Shown here: positions 29,281 to 37,757 of the stretch, piece after piece
Position numbering within the stretch: the first letter of the stretch is position 1
Layout of the letters: the number at the start of each line of letters is the position of its first letter
Source of the DNA: Rheinheimera pacifica
Lineage (GTDB): Bacteria > Pseudomonadota > Gammaproteobacteria > Enterobacterales > Alteromonadaceae
Reading direction: 5' to 3'
NCBI RefSeq assembly: GCF_900108485.1
Contig: NZ_FNXF01000008.1
Coordinates: 72,415 to 136,414, forward strand
DNA: 64,000 nucleotides
The notes under the pieces: model-generated
Seen by the model: only the letters and a program-made list of their open reading frames with translations
What the model was told of the DNA's origin: nothing
Database searches by the model: none
Program-made: the position numbers and the translations under genes

Positions 29281-29313
29281 AAATGCTGTTGTTTTTTGAC
29301 AACAGCATTTTTT
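29281..29313 (+). terminator. Rho-independent terminator after sucB
   Basis: A 12-bp perfect stem, AAATGCTGTTGT (29281-29292) with ACAACAGCATTT (29299-29310), and a T run to 29313. It separates sucAB from sucCD. Confidence 0.92.
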
Positions 29314-29336
29314 ATCGAACCGGTTGGCACTATAAT
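29308..29336 (+). promoter_or_regulatory. Candidate sucCD promoter
   Basis: A consensus TATAAT -10 at 29331-29336, with only a poor T-rich -35 at 29308-29313 provided by the preceding terminator. Transcription would start near 29343, about 60 nt before sucC. It makes sucCD a separate unit from sucAB. Confidence 0.55.
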
Positions 29337-29404
29337 ATGCGCCGATCAAAGTCAGGCTGTACTAAACAGTGCAGCTTTCATATTCAAATGAACGGAAAAT
29401 AGCC

Positions 29405-30571
29405 ATGAATTTGCACGAGTATCAGGGTAAGCAACTGTTTGCCCAATATGGTTTGCCTGTATCTAAAGGCATTGCCGCAGCTACAGTTGAAGAAGCGGTA
29501 GCAGCTGCAGATAAAATCGGCGGCGATATGTTTGTTGTTAAAGCCCAGGTTCACGCTGGCGGCCGCGGTAAAGCGGGCGGCGTAAAGCTGGTTAAGAGCA
29601 AAGAAGATATCAAAGCTTTCGCAGAAAAATGGCTTGGCAAGAACCTGGTGACTTACCAAACTGACGAAAAAGGTCAGCCGGTTAGCCGTATCCTGGTTGA
29701 ACCTTGTACAGATATCGCTAAAGAACTGTACTTAGGTGCAGTAGTAGATCGCTCTTCACGTCGTATCGTGTTTATGGCCTCTACTGAAGGTGGCGTGGAA
29801 ATTGAAACCGTAGCCCACGAAACACCAGAAAAAATTCTGAAAGCAGCAATCGACCCATTGGTAGGCGCTCAGCCATTCCAGGGCCGTGAGTTAGCATTCA
29901 AATTAGGCCTGGAAGGCAAGCAAATTAACCAGTTCGTAAAAATCTTTATGGGCCTGGCTAAACTGTTCCAGGAAAAAGATCTGGCTCTGTTAGAAGTAAA
30001 CCCACTGGTTATTACTCCTGCCGGCGATCTGCACTGCTTAGATGCCAAACTGGTTATCGATGGTAATGCACTGTACCGTCACCCTGAATTGAAAGAAATG
30101 CAGGACCCATCACAAGAAGATCCACGTGAAGCACATGCTGCTTCATGGGAATTGAACTATGTAGCTTTAGGTGGCGACATCGGCTGTATGGTTAACGGTG
30201 CAGGTTTAGCTATGGGTACTATGGACATCGTTAAATTACACGGTGGCCAACCAGCTAACTTCCTGGACGTTGGCGGCGGCGCAACCAAAGAGCGCGTAGT
30301 TGAAGCGTTCAAAATTATCCTGTCTGATACTGCAGTTAAAGCGGTATTCATCAACATTTTCGGCGGTATCGTACGTTGCGATATGATTGCTGAAGGTGTT
30401 ATTGGCGCAGTAAAAGAAGTTGGCGTTAAAGTGCCTGTGGTTGTACGTCTGCAAGGTAATAATGCAGAGCTGGGTGCTAAAGTGCTGTCTGAAAGCGGCC
30501 TGAATATTATCGCTGACACAGACCTGACTAGCGCTGCCAAGCAAGTAGTTGCTGCAGCGGCTAAGGCATAA
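29405..30571 (+). CDS. sucC: Succinyl-CoA synthetase beta subunit SucC
   Basis: 388 residues from the ATG at 29405, the same length as E. coli SucC; the frame upstream to 29369 is rejected. With SucD it makes succinate and ATP from succinyl-CoA. ATP-grasp segments: [19 protein letters not shown] at the N-terminus, [18 protein letters not shown] near 45, and [20 protein letters not shown] near 197. The C-terminal CoA-ligase-type domain has [18 protein letters not shown] and [11 protein letters not shown]. sucD follows 10 bp after its stop. Confidence 0.98.
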   Translation: MNLHEYQGKQLFAQYGLPVSKGIAAATVEEAVAAADKIGGDMFVVKAQVHAGGRGKAGGVKLVKSKEDIKAFAEKWLGKNLVTYQTDEKGQPVSRILVEPCTDIAKELYLGAVVDRSSRRIVFMASTEGGVEIETVAHETPEKILKAAIDPLVGAQPFQGRELAFKLGLEGKQINQFVKIFMGLAKLFQEKDLALLEVNPLVITPAGDLHCLDAKLVIDGNALYRHPELKEMQDPSQEDPREAHAASWELNYVALGGDIGCMVNGAGLAMGTMDIVKLHGGQPANFLDVGGGATKERVVEAFKIILSDTAVKAVFINIFGGIVRCDMIAEGVIGAVKEVGVKVPVVVRLQGNNAELGAKVLSESGLNIIADTDLTSAAKQVVAAAAKA

Positions 30572-30581
30572 GGGGTTATCA

Positions 30582-31454
30582 ATGAGCGTTTTAATTAATA
30601 AAGATACCAAAGTAATTTGTCAGGGCTTCACGGGTGCTCAGGGTACTTTTCACTCTGAACAAGCCATTGCCTACGGCACTAAAATGGTTGGTGGTGTGAC
30701 TCCGGGTAAAGGCGGTCAAACTCACTTAGGTTTACCAGTATTCAATACTGTAAAAGAAGCCGTAGAAGCGACTGGTGCAGAAGCATCAGTGATCTACGTA
30801 CCAGCTGCTTTTTGTAAAGACTCTATCCTGGAAGCGGCAAACGGTGGCATCAAGCTGATCGTATGTATTACTGAAGGCATTCCTACACTGGATATGCTGG
30901 ACGCTAAAGTACGTTGTGACGAATTAGGCGTACGCTTAATTGGCCCTAACTGTCCGGGCGTTATCACGCCAGGCGAATGTAAAATTGGTATTATGCCAGG
31001 CCACATTCACTTGCCGGGTAAAGTAGGTATTGTTTCACGTTCAGGTACTCTGACCTATGAAGCAGTAAAACAAACTACCGATTACGGTTTCGGCCAGTCT
31101 ACCTGTGTTGGTATCGGTGGCGACCCAATCCCAGGTTCTAACTTCATCGACATCCTGAAATTATTCCAGGACGATCCACAAACTGAAGCCATCGTTATGA
31201 TCGGTGAAATCGGTGGTTCAGCTGAAGAAGAAGCGGCTGCTTATATCAAGCAACACGTGACTAAGCCAGTTGTGTCTTACATCGCCGGTGTTACTGCACC
31301 AGCTGGTAAGCGCATGGGCCACGCAGGCGCTATCATCTCTGGTGGTAAAGGTACAGCTGACGAGAAGTTCGCTGCGCTGGAAGACGCCGGTGTTAAAACT
31401 GTTAAGAGCTTAGCCGATATCGGTAAAGCACTGAAAGAATTGACCGGCTGGTAA
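30582..31454 (+). CDS. sucD: Succinyl-CoA synthetase alpha subunit SucD
   Basis: 290 residues from the ATG at 30582 (AAGGGG upstream). The phosphorylated histidine is His247 in [14 protein letters not shown], matching His246 of E. coli. The CoA-binding Rossmann part opens with [22 protein letters not shown], and [19 protein letters not shown] is conserved. The gene ends 22 bp before a strong terminator that closes the TCA block. Confidence 0.98.
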   Translation: MSVLINKDTKVICQGFTGAQGTFHSEQAIAYGTKMVGGVTPGKGGQTHLGLPVFNTVKEAVEATGAEASVIYVPAAFCKDSILEAANGGIKLIVCITEGIPTLDMLDAKVRCDELGVRLIGPNCPGVITPGECKIGIMPGHIHLPGKVGIVSRSGTLTYEAVKQTTDYGFGQSTCVGIGGDPIPGSNFIDILKLFQDDPQTEAIVMIGEIGGSAEEEAAAYIKQHVTKPVVSYIAGVTAPAGKRMGHAGAIISGGKGTADEKFAALEDAGVKTVKSLADIGKALKELTGW

Positions 31455-31475
31455 CAGCTGTTGATTTAGCTTATA

Positions 31476-31503
31476 AAAACCCGCTTATGTAGCGGGTTTT
31501 TTT
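31476..31503 (+). terminator. Rho-independent terminator of sucCD
   Basis: AAAACCCGCT (31476-31485) pairs with AGCGGGTTTT (31491-31500) around a 5-nt loop, and the T run continues to 31503. Confidence 0.92.
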
Positions 31504-31533
31504 ATCTCTGCTGATTTAGATTAAGGAGGGGTT

Positions 31534-32184
31534 ATGTACAACATTTACGGCGCGGCAGGTTCAGGCTCGGTAGCCGTTGAAGCCACACTTGAGCTGATTG
31601 GTGCACCCTATCAGGTGCTGGTAGAGGCGCCAACCTGGGAAGGAGAGCACCAACGCAACAAAGTGGCGGCGGTAAACCCAATGCGGCAGTTGCCGGTGTT
31701 AATAACACCGCAAGAGCAGGTGATAACCGAAAGTGCCGCCATTTTATTATGGCTAACCGAGCAACATCCTGAAGCGGCACTGGCACCATTACCCGGCACG
31801 GCAACACGAGCACAGTTTTTGCGTTGGATGAGCTTTATTCCGGCTGCGATATATTCCATGTATTGGGTACGGGACGAGCCTGAACGGTTGATGGGGCCAA
31901 ACACCGCATTATATCCGCAGTTGCAGCAACGTACCGCAGAGCGTATAGCCTATTGCTGGCAGGTCATGGACCGCCAACTGACACCAGGTTGTTTTCTGCT
32001 CGGGGATCAGCTGAGCGTGCTGGATATCTATGTCGCCGTGGCCAGTCGCTGGACACCCGGACGCAAACGTTTTTACAGCGAAGCGCCCGCTATGGCAAAG
32101 GTTGTTAAACAGGTAGATGCTTTGTCGGCATTACAGACTTTCTGGCGTAAACGCTTTCCGTTTAGCGACGGCTGGGAAGGTTGA
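31534..32184 (+). CDS. Glutathione S-transferase-like protein
   Basis: 216 residues with an AAGGAGGGG ribosome-binding site before the ATG. The N-terminal thioredoxin-like half (1-80) has the GST layout: YNIYGAAGSGSVAVEATLE, the cis-proline segment MRQLPVLIT and the glutathione-contact ITESAAILLWLTEQHP. The C-terminal half is the all-helical GST domain with LLGDQLSVLDIYVAVASRW. A serine near residue 9 or 11 could serve as the active residue. The substrate is unknown. It stands alone after the sucCD terminator. Confidence 0.87.
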   Translation: MYNIYGAAGSGSVAVEATLELIGAPYQVLVEAPTWEGEHQRNKVAAVNPMRQLPVLITPQEQVITESAAILLWLTEQHPEAALAPLPGTATRAQFLRWMSFIPAAIYSMYWVRDEPERLMGPNTALYPQLQQRTAERIAYCWQVMDRQLTPGCFLLGDQLSVLDIYVAVASRWTPGRKRFYSEAPAMAKVVKQVDALSALQTFWRKRFPFSDGWEG

Positions 32185-32266
32185 ATAATCTGTAAGGTCG
32201 CTGCATAGCCTTTTTACTGATTTCGGTGTACGGTGCCGGTAATGGTAATCTAAGTAGAGCGGCAAG

Positions 32267-33319
32267 ATGAAAGTAGGGGTATTTCCGGGCAAGTTTTTAC
32301 CACCGCACCGCGGCCATATTACCGCGATACTGCGCGCCCATGCTTTGTGTGACAAGCTGTATGTGGTGATCAGTAAGCGTACGCAGGAAGATGGGCAACT
32401 GTGTAAAAGCGCCGGTATTGCTTATATCAGTGGTGTATTGCGCCAGCGCTGGTTATCGCAGGAATTACAGGGGCTGGGTATCGAGGTGCTGCTGCAAAAT
32501 GAAGATGCGATGGCGCCTTTCCCACAAGGCTGGGGCGCTTACGCCTCGCTGCTTAAACAAACTGTGCCACAGCCTTTTGGCGTGATTTATGGCGGTGAAG
32601 AAAGTTACCGCGAAGGCCACTGCCGGTATTTTCCTGGTATTGAATATAAAGTGCTGGACCCACAGCGTACCCAATGGCCCATTAGCGGCACAGAAATTCG
32701 TAATCACCCGTATTTGCACTGGGACTATATCGCCGGCTCTGCCAGGCCATTTTTCGCCCGTAAGGTGCTGATCACCGGGCCGGAGTCTTGCGGTAAAACT
32801 ACGCTGACACGCAAATTGGCCAAAGTGTATTGCACGTCTTGGTCAGAAGAGCTGGGCCGTGATTATCAGCATGATGTTGTTGGCGGCAATGGTGACTTAT
32901 TTGATCTGGAAGATTTTAACCGCATAACGCATTTGCAGTACGAGCAGGATTTAACCGCCTTACGTAGCGCCAACAAGGTCTGCTTTTTTGATACCGATGC
33001 CGTCGTTACGGCATTTTTCAGCCAGGTATTTTTAGGCCAGGTGGCCAGCAGGGTAGAAAGTTTTATTGATCCAGCCAAGTACGATCTGGTGATCGCGCTT
33101 AAACCCACAGTGCCATGGGTAGCCGATGGTATGCGCGAGCTCGGCGATCAGGCTACCCGCGAATTGAGTTTTGATCAGTTGATGGCGCTGTACCAAAGCT
33201 ACGGTTTTGATGTTAGTAACTTTTGCGCGATTGATGCGCCAGACTACTATCAACGCCTTGAAGACTGTATCGCGGCAGTTGAAAAGTCGCTTTATGACAA
33301 TGCTGGATCAGCGATATAA
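32267..33319 (+). CDS. nadR: NadR-type bifunctional NMN adenylyltransferase / ribosylnicotinamide kinase
   Basis: 350 residues. The N-terminal domain is a nucleotidylyltransferase with GKFLPPHRGHI near residues 8-18 (HxGH-type) and ISGTEIRNHPY near 143, joining NMN and ATP to NAD. The C-terminal domain has a P-loop GPESCGKTTLTRKLAK near 170 and FFDTDAVVTAFFSQVF, the ribosylnicotinamide kinase half. E. coli NadR also has an N-terminal helix-turn-helix repressor domain; it is absent here, so this is an enzyme without its own DNA-binding part. No pnuC transporter is adjacent. It acts in NAD salvage. Confidence 0.92.
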   Translation: MKVGVFPGKFLPPHRGHITAILRAHALCDKLYVVISKRTQEDGQLCKSAGIAYISGVLRQRWLSQELQGLGIEVLLQNEDAMAPFPQGWGAYASLLKQTVPQPFGVIYGGEESYREGHCRYFPGIEYKVLDPQRTQWPISGTEIRNHPYLHWDYIAGSARPFFARKVLITGPESCGKTTLTRKLAKVYCTSWSEELGRDYQHDVVGGNGDLFDLEDFNRITHLQYEQDLTALRSANKVCFFDTDAVVTAFFSQVFLGQVASRVESFIDPAKYDLVIALKPTVPWVADGMRELGDQATRELSFDQLMALYQSYGFDVSNFCAIDAPDYYQRLEDCIAAVEKSLYDNAGSAI

Positions 33320-33343
33320 AATAAATCCCCCGCCTGACATTGT

Positions 33344-33360
33344 TTTAAGGTTACTTTAAG
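33344..33360 (+). promoter_or_regulatory. PmrA/QseB-type response-regulator box upstream of the 33.4-41.6 kb operon
   Basis: TTTAAG at 33344-33349 and TTTAAG at 33355-33360 form a direct repeat with 11-bp period, YTTAAG-N5-YTTAAG. The same arrangement with matching flanks is found before the LTA-synthase-family gene. It lies 44 bp before the ATG at 33405; a poor -10 (TACAGA at 33369) follows. Confidence 0.72.
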
Positions 33361-33404
33361 TATTCCCGTACAGACTGGTTACAACGGTAAAACAGGAGCC
33401 CGTT

Positions 33405-34109
33405 ATGACCAGTCTTATGCACAGCGCCAAACTCAGCGGTAGTACAAGCGTCAACAACGTCGTAACTGAGCCCGGCGAAAGTTGCTTACAGTTAGTGTTA
33501 CCTGATCAGCCACAACGCAGTTCATTGCAGCAATTTATTCAACAAGGTTTTGCTACTAACTATCAGGCTAAAGTGCAGCATTTTATGCCTAATTTATTAG
33601 GTGTAAGCCGCAATGGTGAGTGGCAGGCCGTATTGGGATTGCGCAGTGCTGCTAAAACTCCGTTGTTTATTGAGCAATACTTGCCCGATGCCGTAGAGCA
33701 ATTACTTGCCACTCACGGTTTGTCTGCTGAGCGTCGCCAGCTGATAGAAATTGGCCATTTGTATGCGTCAAACCCGCAAAGCTTATTACAACTCTTCGTA
33801 CTGATGGCTTATGCGCTGGACCAGTTAAATTACCGCTATTTATTATGTGCCGCCACGACACAGGTACGCGGTATTTTAAGCCGCCATGGCATTGAGCTGA
33901 CCGAATTGGCTGAGGCAAAAGCGGATGCTTTAGGTGAACAGGCGGCGAGTTGGGGAACCTACTACGACACCAATCCAAAAGTGTGCGTGATGGATTTAGC
34001 CGCCGTGACCCGGCTTATTCATCGCGAAGAGAAGCTCACTGCTTTAGCGCATCAGCACTGGCCGCAGTTACATCAGTTAGTTGCCCGTTTGCCGGAAGGA
34101 GATTGCTAA
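33405..34109 (+). CDS. Thermostable-hemolysin-family protein (possible acyltransferase-like)
   Basis: 234 residues, ATG at 33405 with AGGAG upstream. It fits the family named after the Vibrio thermostable hemolysin delta-VPH (T_hemolysin): HFMPNLLGVSRNGEWQAVLGLRSA, LFIEQYLPDAVEQLL, LIEIGHLYASNPQSL and WGTYYDTNPKVCVMDL are its conserved blocks. I see no signal peptide, so secretion as a toxin is not supported. The pattern of an N-terminal basic/aromatic part and a C-terminal strand-helix repeat recalls GNAT or acyl-homoserine-lactone synthase folds, which is inference. It opens a translationally coupled run with the AMP ligase (1-bp TAATG overlap), a metal oxidase and an SDR, so a role in making an acyl product is more likely than haemolysis. 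Confidence 0.82.
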   Translation: MTSLMHSAKLSGSTSVNNVVTEPGESCLQLVLPDQPQRSSLQQFIQQGFATNYQAKVQHFMPNLLGVSRNGEWQAVLGLRSAAKTPLFIEQYLPDAVEQLLATHGLSAERRQLIEIGHLYASNPQSLLQLFVLMAYALDQLNYRYLLCAATTQVRGILSRHGIELTELAEAKADALGEQAASWGTYYDTNPKVCVMDLAAVTRLIHREEKLTALAHQHWPQLHQLVARLPEGDC

Positions 34110-35596
34110 TGCGTATTGAATTACCCGTGACGGCTATGCTGCGCGATCTGGCAACGGGGATAAGTTACCCGCAAGCCCAGATCAAAAAACAGATGCGCTT
34201 CTGGCAGGAACTATTATCAGGCTATGGTGCGCGGCGTATTGCGTTGGCTGCCAATAGCTCAGCGCAGTGGGCGCTGCTAGATTTAGCCTGTCTGGATGCA
34301 GATTTATTATTGGTGCCACTGCCAACTTATTTGACTGGTAGCCAACTGACGCACGTGATGTCGCAGTTGCAGCCAGATATTTATATTTCAGATACTGAGC
34401 AACTGACAGCCGAATTTACCCTGTTGGAACAAGTCGGTGATTTATTAATGTATCGCCGTGAATTAGCCGGCTCTGGTGCAGCTATTACACCGGGTTGTCA
34501 AAAAATCACCTTTACTTCAGGTTCAACCGGACAGCCAAAAGGTGTGTGTTTATCGGCAAAAAGTCAGCTTGATGTGGCGCACAGCCTTATTGAACGTATT
34601 AAACAACCTTCACCTAAACACCTGTGTTTATTGCCTTTAAGTACGCTATTGGAAAACATCGCAGGTATTTATGCGCCATTGTTAGCGGGTGGCGAGGTGC
34701 TGATTGCACCGGATTTAATGCGCGGTTTTAACGGGAGCCAGTTGGTTAGCCCACAGGCTTTACTTCAGCTTATAACTAGCGTAGCACCCAAAAGTCTGAT
34801 TTTAGTACCGGAATTACTGCAACTGCTGGTGATGGCGAGAACTCAGGGCTGGCAAGCTCCGCCGTCACTGCAATTTATCGCTGTAGGAGGTGCTCATGTT
34901 TCTGTTGCGCTACTGCTGCAGGCGTCACGGCTTGGATTGCCCGTGTTCCAGGGCTATGGCTTAAGTGAATGTGCATCTGTGGTCGCGCTATCAGGTTTTG
35001 ATGCCCGGCAAAGTACCGCCTTGGAACTCGAATTAGTCGGTTTGCCGTTAGCGCATCGTGATATCGAGATTATCGATGGCGAAATTGTCGTAAACCAACC
35101 TTTTTTGGGCTATTTGGGCGATGCAGCCTCTGCTGGCAATAAGGTTTTTACCGGTGATTTAGGCGAGCTGAATGCAAAAGGGCAGTTACGCATTCTGGGG
35201 CGGCGTAAAAACTTACTTATTTCCAGCCTGGGCCGAAATATTTCACCGGAATGGCCTGAAGCCTTGCTTACACAAAGCGGTTTAATTCGCCAGGCGGTGT
35301 TGGTTGGCGATGCCAAGCCTTACTGTGCGGCACTTTTATACCTTGCTGATCCCAAGTCGGCAGCGTTGTTGCCTGCCTATCTGCAGCAGGTGAACCTGCA
35401 ACTACCAGACTATGCGCAAATAAAAGCTTATCACCTGCTAACCCAGCCTTTATCTGTGGCAGATGGCACCTTAACAGCCAATGGCCGGCCGCGCCGTGCT
35501 GAGGTGGTTAAAAAATACCAACGTCAAATTCATGATTTATTTGTACCTACTACAGCAATTGGAGAGTCCTATGAGTTTTTATCAAACGTTGGTTAA
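34109..35596 (+). CDS. AMP-dependent acyl/aryl ligase (long-chain acyl-CoA synthetase-like)
   Basis: 495 residues from the ATG at 34109, which shares a base with the previous stop. ANL-superfamily motifs: phosphate loop ITFTSGSTGQPKG near 133-146, FQGYGLSECASVVALS near 280, VFTGDLGELNAKGQL near 347, and hinge GRRKNLLISSLGRNISPEWPE near 366. The pattern resembles long-chain acyl-CoA synthetases but the chain is shorter. At the C-terminus, where the catalytic lysine usually sits, the sequence reads TANGRPRRAEVVKKY (residues 456-470), with Arg instead of Lys. It probably activates a carboxylic acid for its cluster partners. It overlaps the next gene by 26 bp. Confidence 0.85.
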   Translation: MRIELPVTAMLRDLATGISYPQAQIKKQMRFWQELLSGYGARRIALAANSSAQWALLDLACLDADLLLVPLPTYLTGSQLTHVMSQLQPDIYISDTEQLTAEFTLLEQVGDLLMYRRELAGSGAAITPGCQKITFTSGSTGQPKGVCLSAKSQLDVAHSLIERIKQPSPKHLCLLPLSTLLENIAGIYAPLLAGGEVLIAPDLMRGFNGSQLVSPQALLQLITSVAPKSLILVPELLQLLVMARTQGWQAPPSLQFIAVGGAHVSVALLLQASRLGLPVFQGYGLSECASVVALSGFDARQSTALELELVGLPLAHRDIEIIDGEIVVNQPFLGYLGDAASAGNKVFTGDLGELNAKGQLRILGRRKNLLISSLGRNISPEWPEALLTQSGLIRQAVLVGDAKPYCAALLYLADPKSAALLPAYLQQVNLQLPDYAQIKAYHLLTQPLSVADGTLTANGRPRRAEVVKKYQRQIHDLFVPTTAIGESYEFLSNVG

Positions 35597-36263
35597 CGCA
35601 ACGCAAGCAGAGCGGGCTTATTTGCTGGACGCTCCGATGATCCGCCGCACTTTTGCCGGCGACTTTACGCTGGATCATTATGTGGCTTTTTTAACCCAGG
35701 CTTATCACCATGTTAAACACACAGTACCACTGTTAATGTCGGTTGGTGCTTTACTGCCAGAATCAAAAGAATGGTTACGCGAAGCTGTGGCTGAATATAT
35801 TGAAGAAGAGCTGGGTCATCAGGAATGGGTACTAGATGACATAGCCGCCTGTGGTTATGACAAAGAGCAGGCCCGTACCAGCACGCCGGCTTTTGCCACT
35901 GAGCTGATGGTGTCTTATGCCTATGATTCAGTGCGCCGGGTTAATCCATTGTGTTTTTTTGGCATGGTACTGGTGCTTGAAGGCACTTCCATCGCATTAG
36001 CTGAGCAAGCGGCCGCCAAAATTGCCGCTACTTTGCAGCTGCCACGTAAAGCTTTTACCTATTTAAACTCACACGGTGCTTTAGATCAGGACCATATAAA
36101 GTTTTTCAAAAGCCTGATGGATAAAATTACTGAACCGGCTGATCAGGCTCTGATTATTCACAGTGCCAAACGCTTTTTTCACTTATACGGCGATGTATTC
36201 CGTAGTCTGGAACAGCCTCACGGCCTGAGCATAAAAATGCAGGCAGAGGAGTGCGTAGCATGA
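35571..36263 (+). CDS. Heme-oxygenase-like (TenA/HDO-type) putative iron oxidase
   Basis: 230 residues from the ATG at 35571 (GGAGAG upstream, inside the AMP-ligase gene). All-helical TenA/PqqC/CADD-like fold. Residues that could bind metal line up with heme-oxygenase-like diiron oxidases such as UndA and BesC: EEELGH (E78-E80, His83), LEGTS (E137) and HGALDQDH (His168, Asp172, His175). The first carboxylate on the opening core helix appears to be replaced in HHVKHTVPLL (His46/47/50), so the metal site may be unusual. Databases often label such proteins TenA-family or iron-containing redox enzymes. It lacks the TenA active-site cysteine pattern, and the neighbourhood has no thiamine genes. 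Oxidation of the acyl substrate activated by the upstream ligase is my inference. Confidence 0.78.
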   Translation: MSFYQTLVNATQAERAYLLDAPMIRRTFAGDFTLDHYVAFLTQAYHHVKHTVPLLMSVGALLPESKEWLREAVAEYIEEELGHQEWVLDDIAACGYDKEQARTSTPAFATELMVSYAYDSVRRVNPLCFFGMVLVLEGTSIALAEQAAAKIAATLQLPRKAFTYLNSHGALDQDHIKFFKSLMDKITEPADQALIIHSAKRFFHLYGDVFRSLEQPHGLSIKMQAEECVA

Positions 36264-37045
36264 ACTTTTTAGCCGGTAAAACGGTGCTGCTCACCGGTGC
36301 AACCGGTGGAATAGGTGCTGAAGTGGCCAGAAAGTTAAGCGCTGCAGGGGCCAGGCTTATTCTGACCGGGCGCTCTGCGACAAAATTAAAAGTGTTACAA
36401 CACCAACTGGCAGTTGAACCCCTGATGTATTGCTGCGACTTAACCAGTACGGCCGAGCAACAAGACTTACTGCAGTTTTGCCAGCAGCACGGCGGTATAG
36501 ATGTGCTGATTAATAATGCCGGTATCAGCCAGTTTGGTTTATGCCAGCAACAGCAGTTCAATGATCTGATCAGCATTAATTTACTGGTACCTATGCAGCT
36601 TTGTCAGCTGTTCTTACCGGTGTTACGCCAGCGTAAGGGCCAGATAGTTAATGTGGGCTCAGCCTTTGGCAGCATCGGCCACCCCGGCTTTACCGGCTAT
36701 TGCGCCACTAAATTTGGCTTACGCGGTTTTACGGAAGCCTTGCAGCGTGAACTGGCGGGCAGCGATATTCAGGTGAAGTATTTTGCGCCAAGAGCCACAG
36801 AAACCAGTATTAATTCCAGCGATGTAGTGCAGCTGAACCAACAGCTTGGCAATAGCATGGATAGCCCGGTTTGGGTGGCTGAAGAGCTGATTAAACAACT
36901 GAAGTCCAACGAGCTACGCCGTTTTCTTGGCTGGCCTGAACGAATTTTTGTCCGTCTGAATGGGGTTTTTCCGGCACTGGTAGATATGGCTTTAAAAAGT
37001 AAATTAACAGTAATCGAATTATTTGCCGAGGGCAAAAACCATTAG
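36260..37045 (+). CDS. Short-chain dehydrogenase/reductase
   Basis: 261 residues, ATG overlapping the previous stop as ATGA. Classical SDR: cofactor loop TGATGGIG near residues 12-19, NNAGISQFG near 89, catalytic serine in VGSAFGSIG and YCATKFGLRGF (YxxxK) near 150. An Arg after the second strand (LTGRSATKL) suggests NADP preference. SDRs act on sugars, lipids or ketones and the substrate cannot be read. Translational coupling to the oxidase and the acyl ligase suggests it reduces or oxidises the product of that pathway. Confidence 0.88.
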   Translation: MNFLAGKTVLLTGATGGIGAEVARKLSAAGARLILTGRSATKLKVLQHQLAVEPLMYCCDLTSTAEQQDLLQFCQQHGGIDVLINNAGISQFGLCQQQQFNDLISINLLVPMQLCQLFLPVLRQRKGQIVNVGSAFGSIGHPGFTGYCATKFGLRGFTEALQRELAGSDIQVKYFAPRATETSINSSDVVQLNQQLGNSMDSPVWVAEELIKQLKSNELRRFLGWPERIFVRLNGVFPALVDMALKSKLTVIELFAEGKNH

Positions 37046-37055
37046 CGAGGTAACT

Positions 37056-37724
37056 ATGAGCACAATGACGCAAGCTTTTTATAAAATGGCACAGTTGCTG
37101 GCGGTAGCCTCGGCGTTATTGCTGACCGCTGCAGCTGAGGCCGATGTCCTGCAGGATATTAAACCCCTGCAGGACCGCTGGGCAGAAGTAAATTACGGCA
37201 TAAGTGACGAGCAAAAAGAACACGCGTTTTCTCTACTGCTGGAGCAAGCTAATGCTGTTGTGGCCGCTAACCCTGATAAGGCGGAAGCACTGATCTGGCG
37301 TGGTATTATTAAATCCAGTTATGCCGGTGCTAAAGGTGGTTTGGGCGCGGTGTCGCTTGCCGAGGGGGCAAAAACTGATCTGGAAGCGGCATTGCAATTG
37401 GATAGCCAGGCGTTACAAGGTTCGGCTTATACCAGTTTAGGCGTGTTGTATTATAAAGTGCCGGGCTGGCCTATTAGTTTTGGCAGTGATAAAACAGCAA
37501 AACTGATGCTGGAAAAGGCTTTAACTGTTAATCCACAAGGTATTGATCCTAATTATTTTTATGCAGAATTTTTAACGCAAAAGCGCGACTATAAAGCGGC
37601 CTTGAGCTACATTGAAAAGGCCAGGCAGGCACCGCCCCGCCCGGAGCGTCAGACTGCCGATCAGGGCCGGTTGCAGGAGCTTGCTGCACTGGAAGCAAAA
37701 GTGGTTAAAAAACTAAAACGTTAA
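37056..37724 (+). CDS. Exported TPR-like protein
   Basis: 222 residues from the ATG at 37056 (GCGAGG 5 nt upstream); an in-frame ATG lies 9 bp further. The N-terminus has a hydrophobic leader (LLAVASALLLTAAAEA) consistent with a signal peptide. The rest is helical with TPR-like pairs: ANPDKAEALIWRGIIKSSYAG near 80, AYTSLGVLYYKVPGW near 130 and YFYAEFLTQKRDYKAALSYIEKA near 178. It has no catalytic motif. It lies 10 bp after the SDR and 33 bp before the response regulator, in the same direction. A periplasmic scaffold role is possible; function is unknown. Confidence 0.75.
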   Translation: MSTMTQAFYKMAQLLAVASALLLTAAAEADVLQDIKPLQDRWAEVNYGISDEQKEHAFSLLLEQANAVVAANPDKAEALIWRGIIKSSYAGAKGGLGAVSLAEGAKTDLEAALQLDSQALQGSAYTSLGVLYYKVPGWPISFGSDKTAKLMLEKALTVNPQGIDPNYFYAEFLTQKRDYKAALSYIEKARQAPPRPERQTADQGRLQELAALEAKVVKKLKR

Positions 37725-37757
37725 ACGGCAGCTTCAAGTACGAAGGCTGGAGAGGCA

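Noticed and set aside
33405..34109. Secreted haemolysin toxin
   Set aside because: No signal peptide or secretion genes are seen, and the neighbours are metabolic. Only family membership is supported.
35571..36263. TenA thiaminase II or transcription regulator
   Set aside because: There are no thiamine genes nearby and the visible conserved residues fit a metal-oxidase-like site better.
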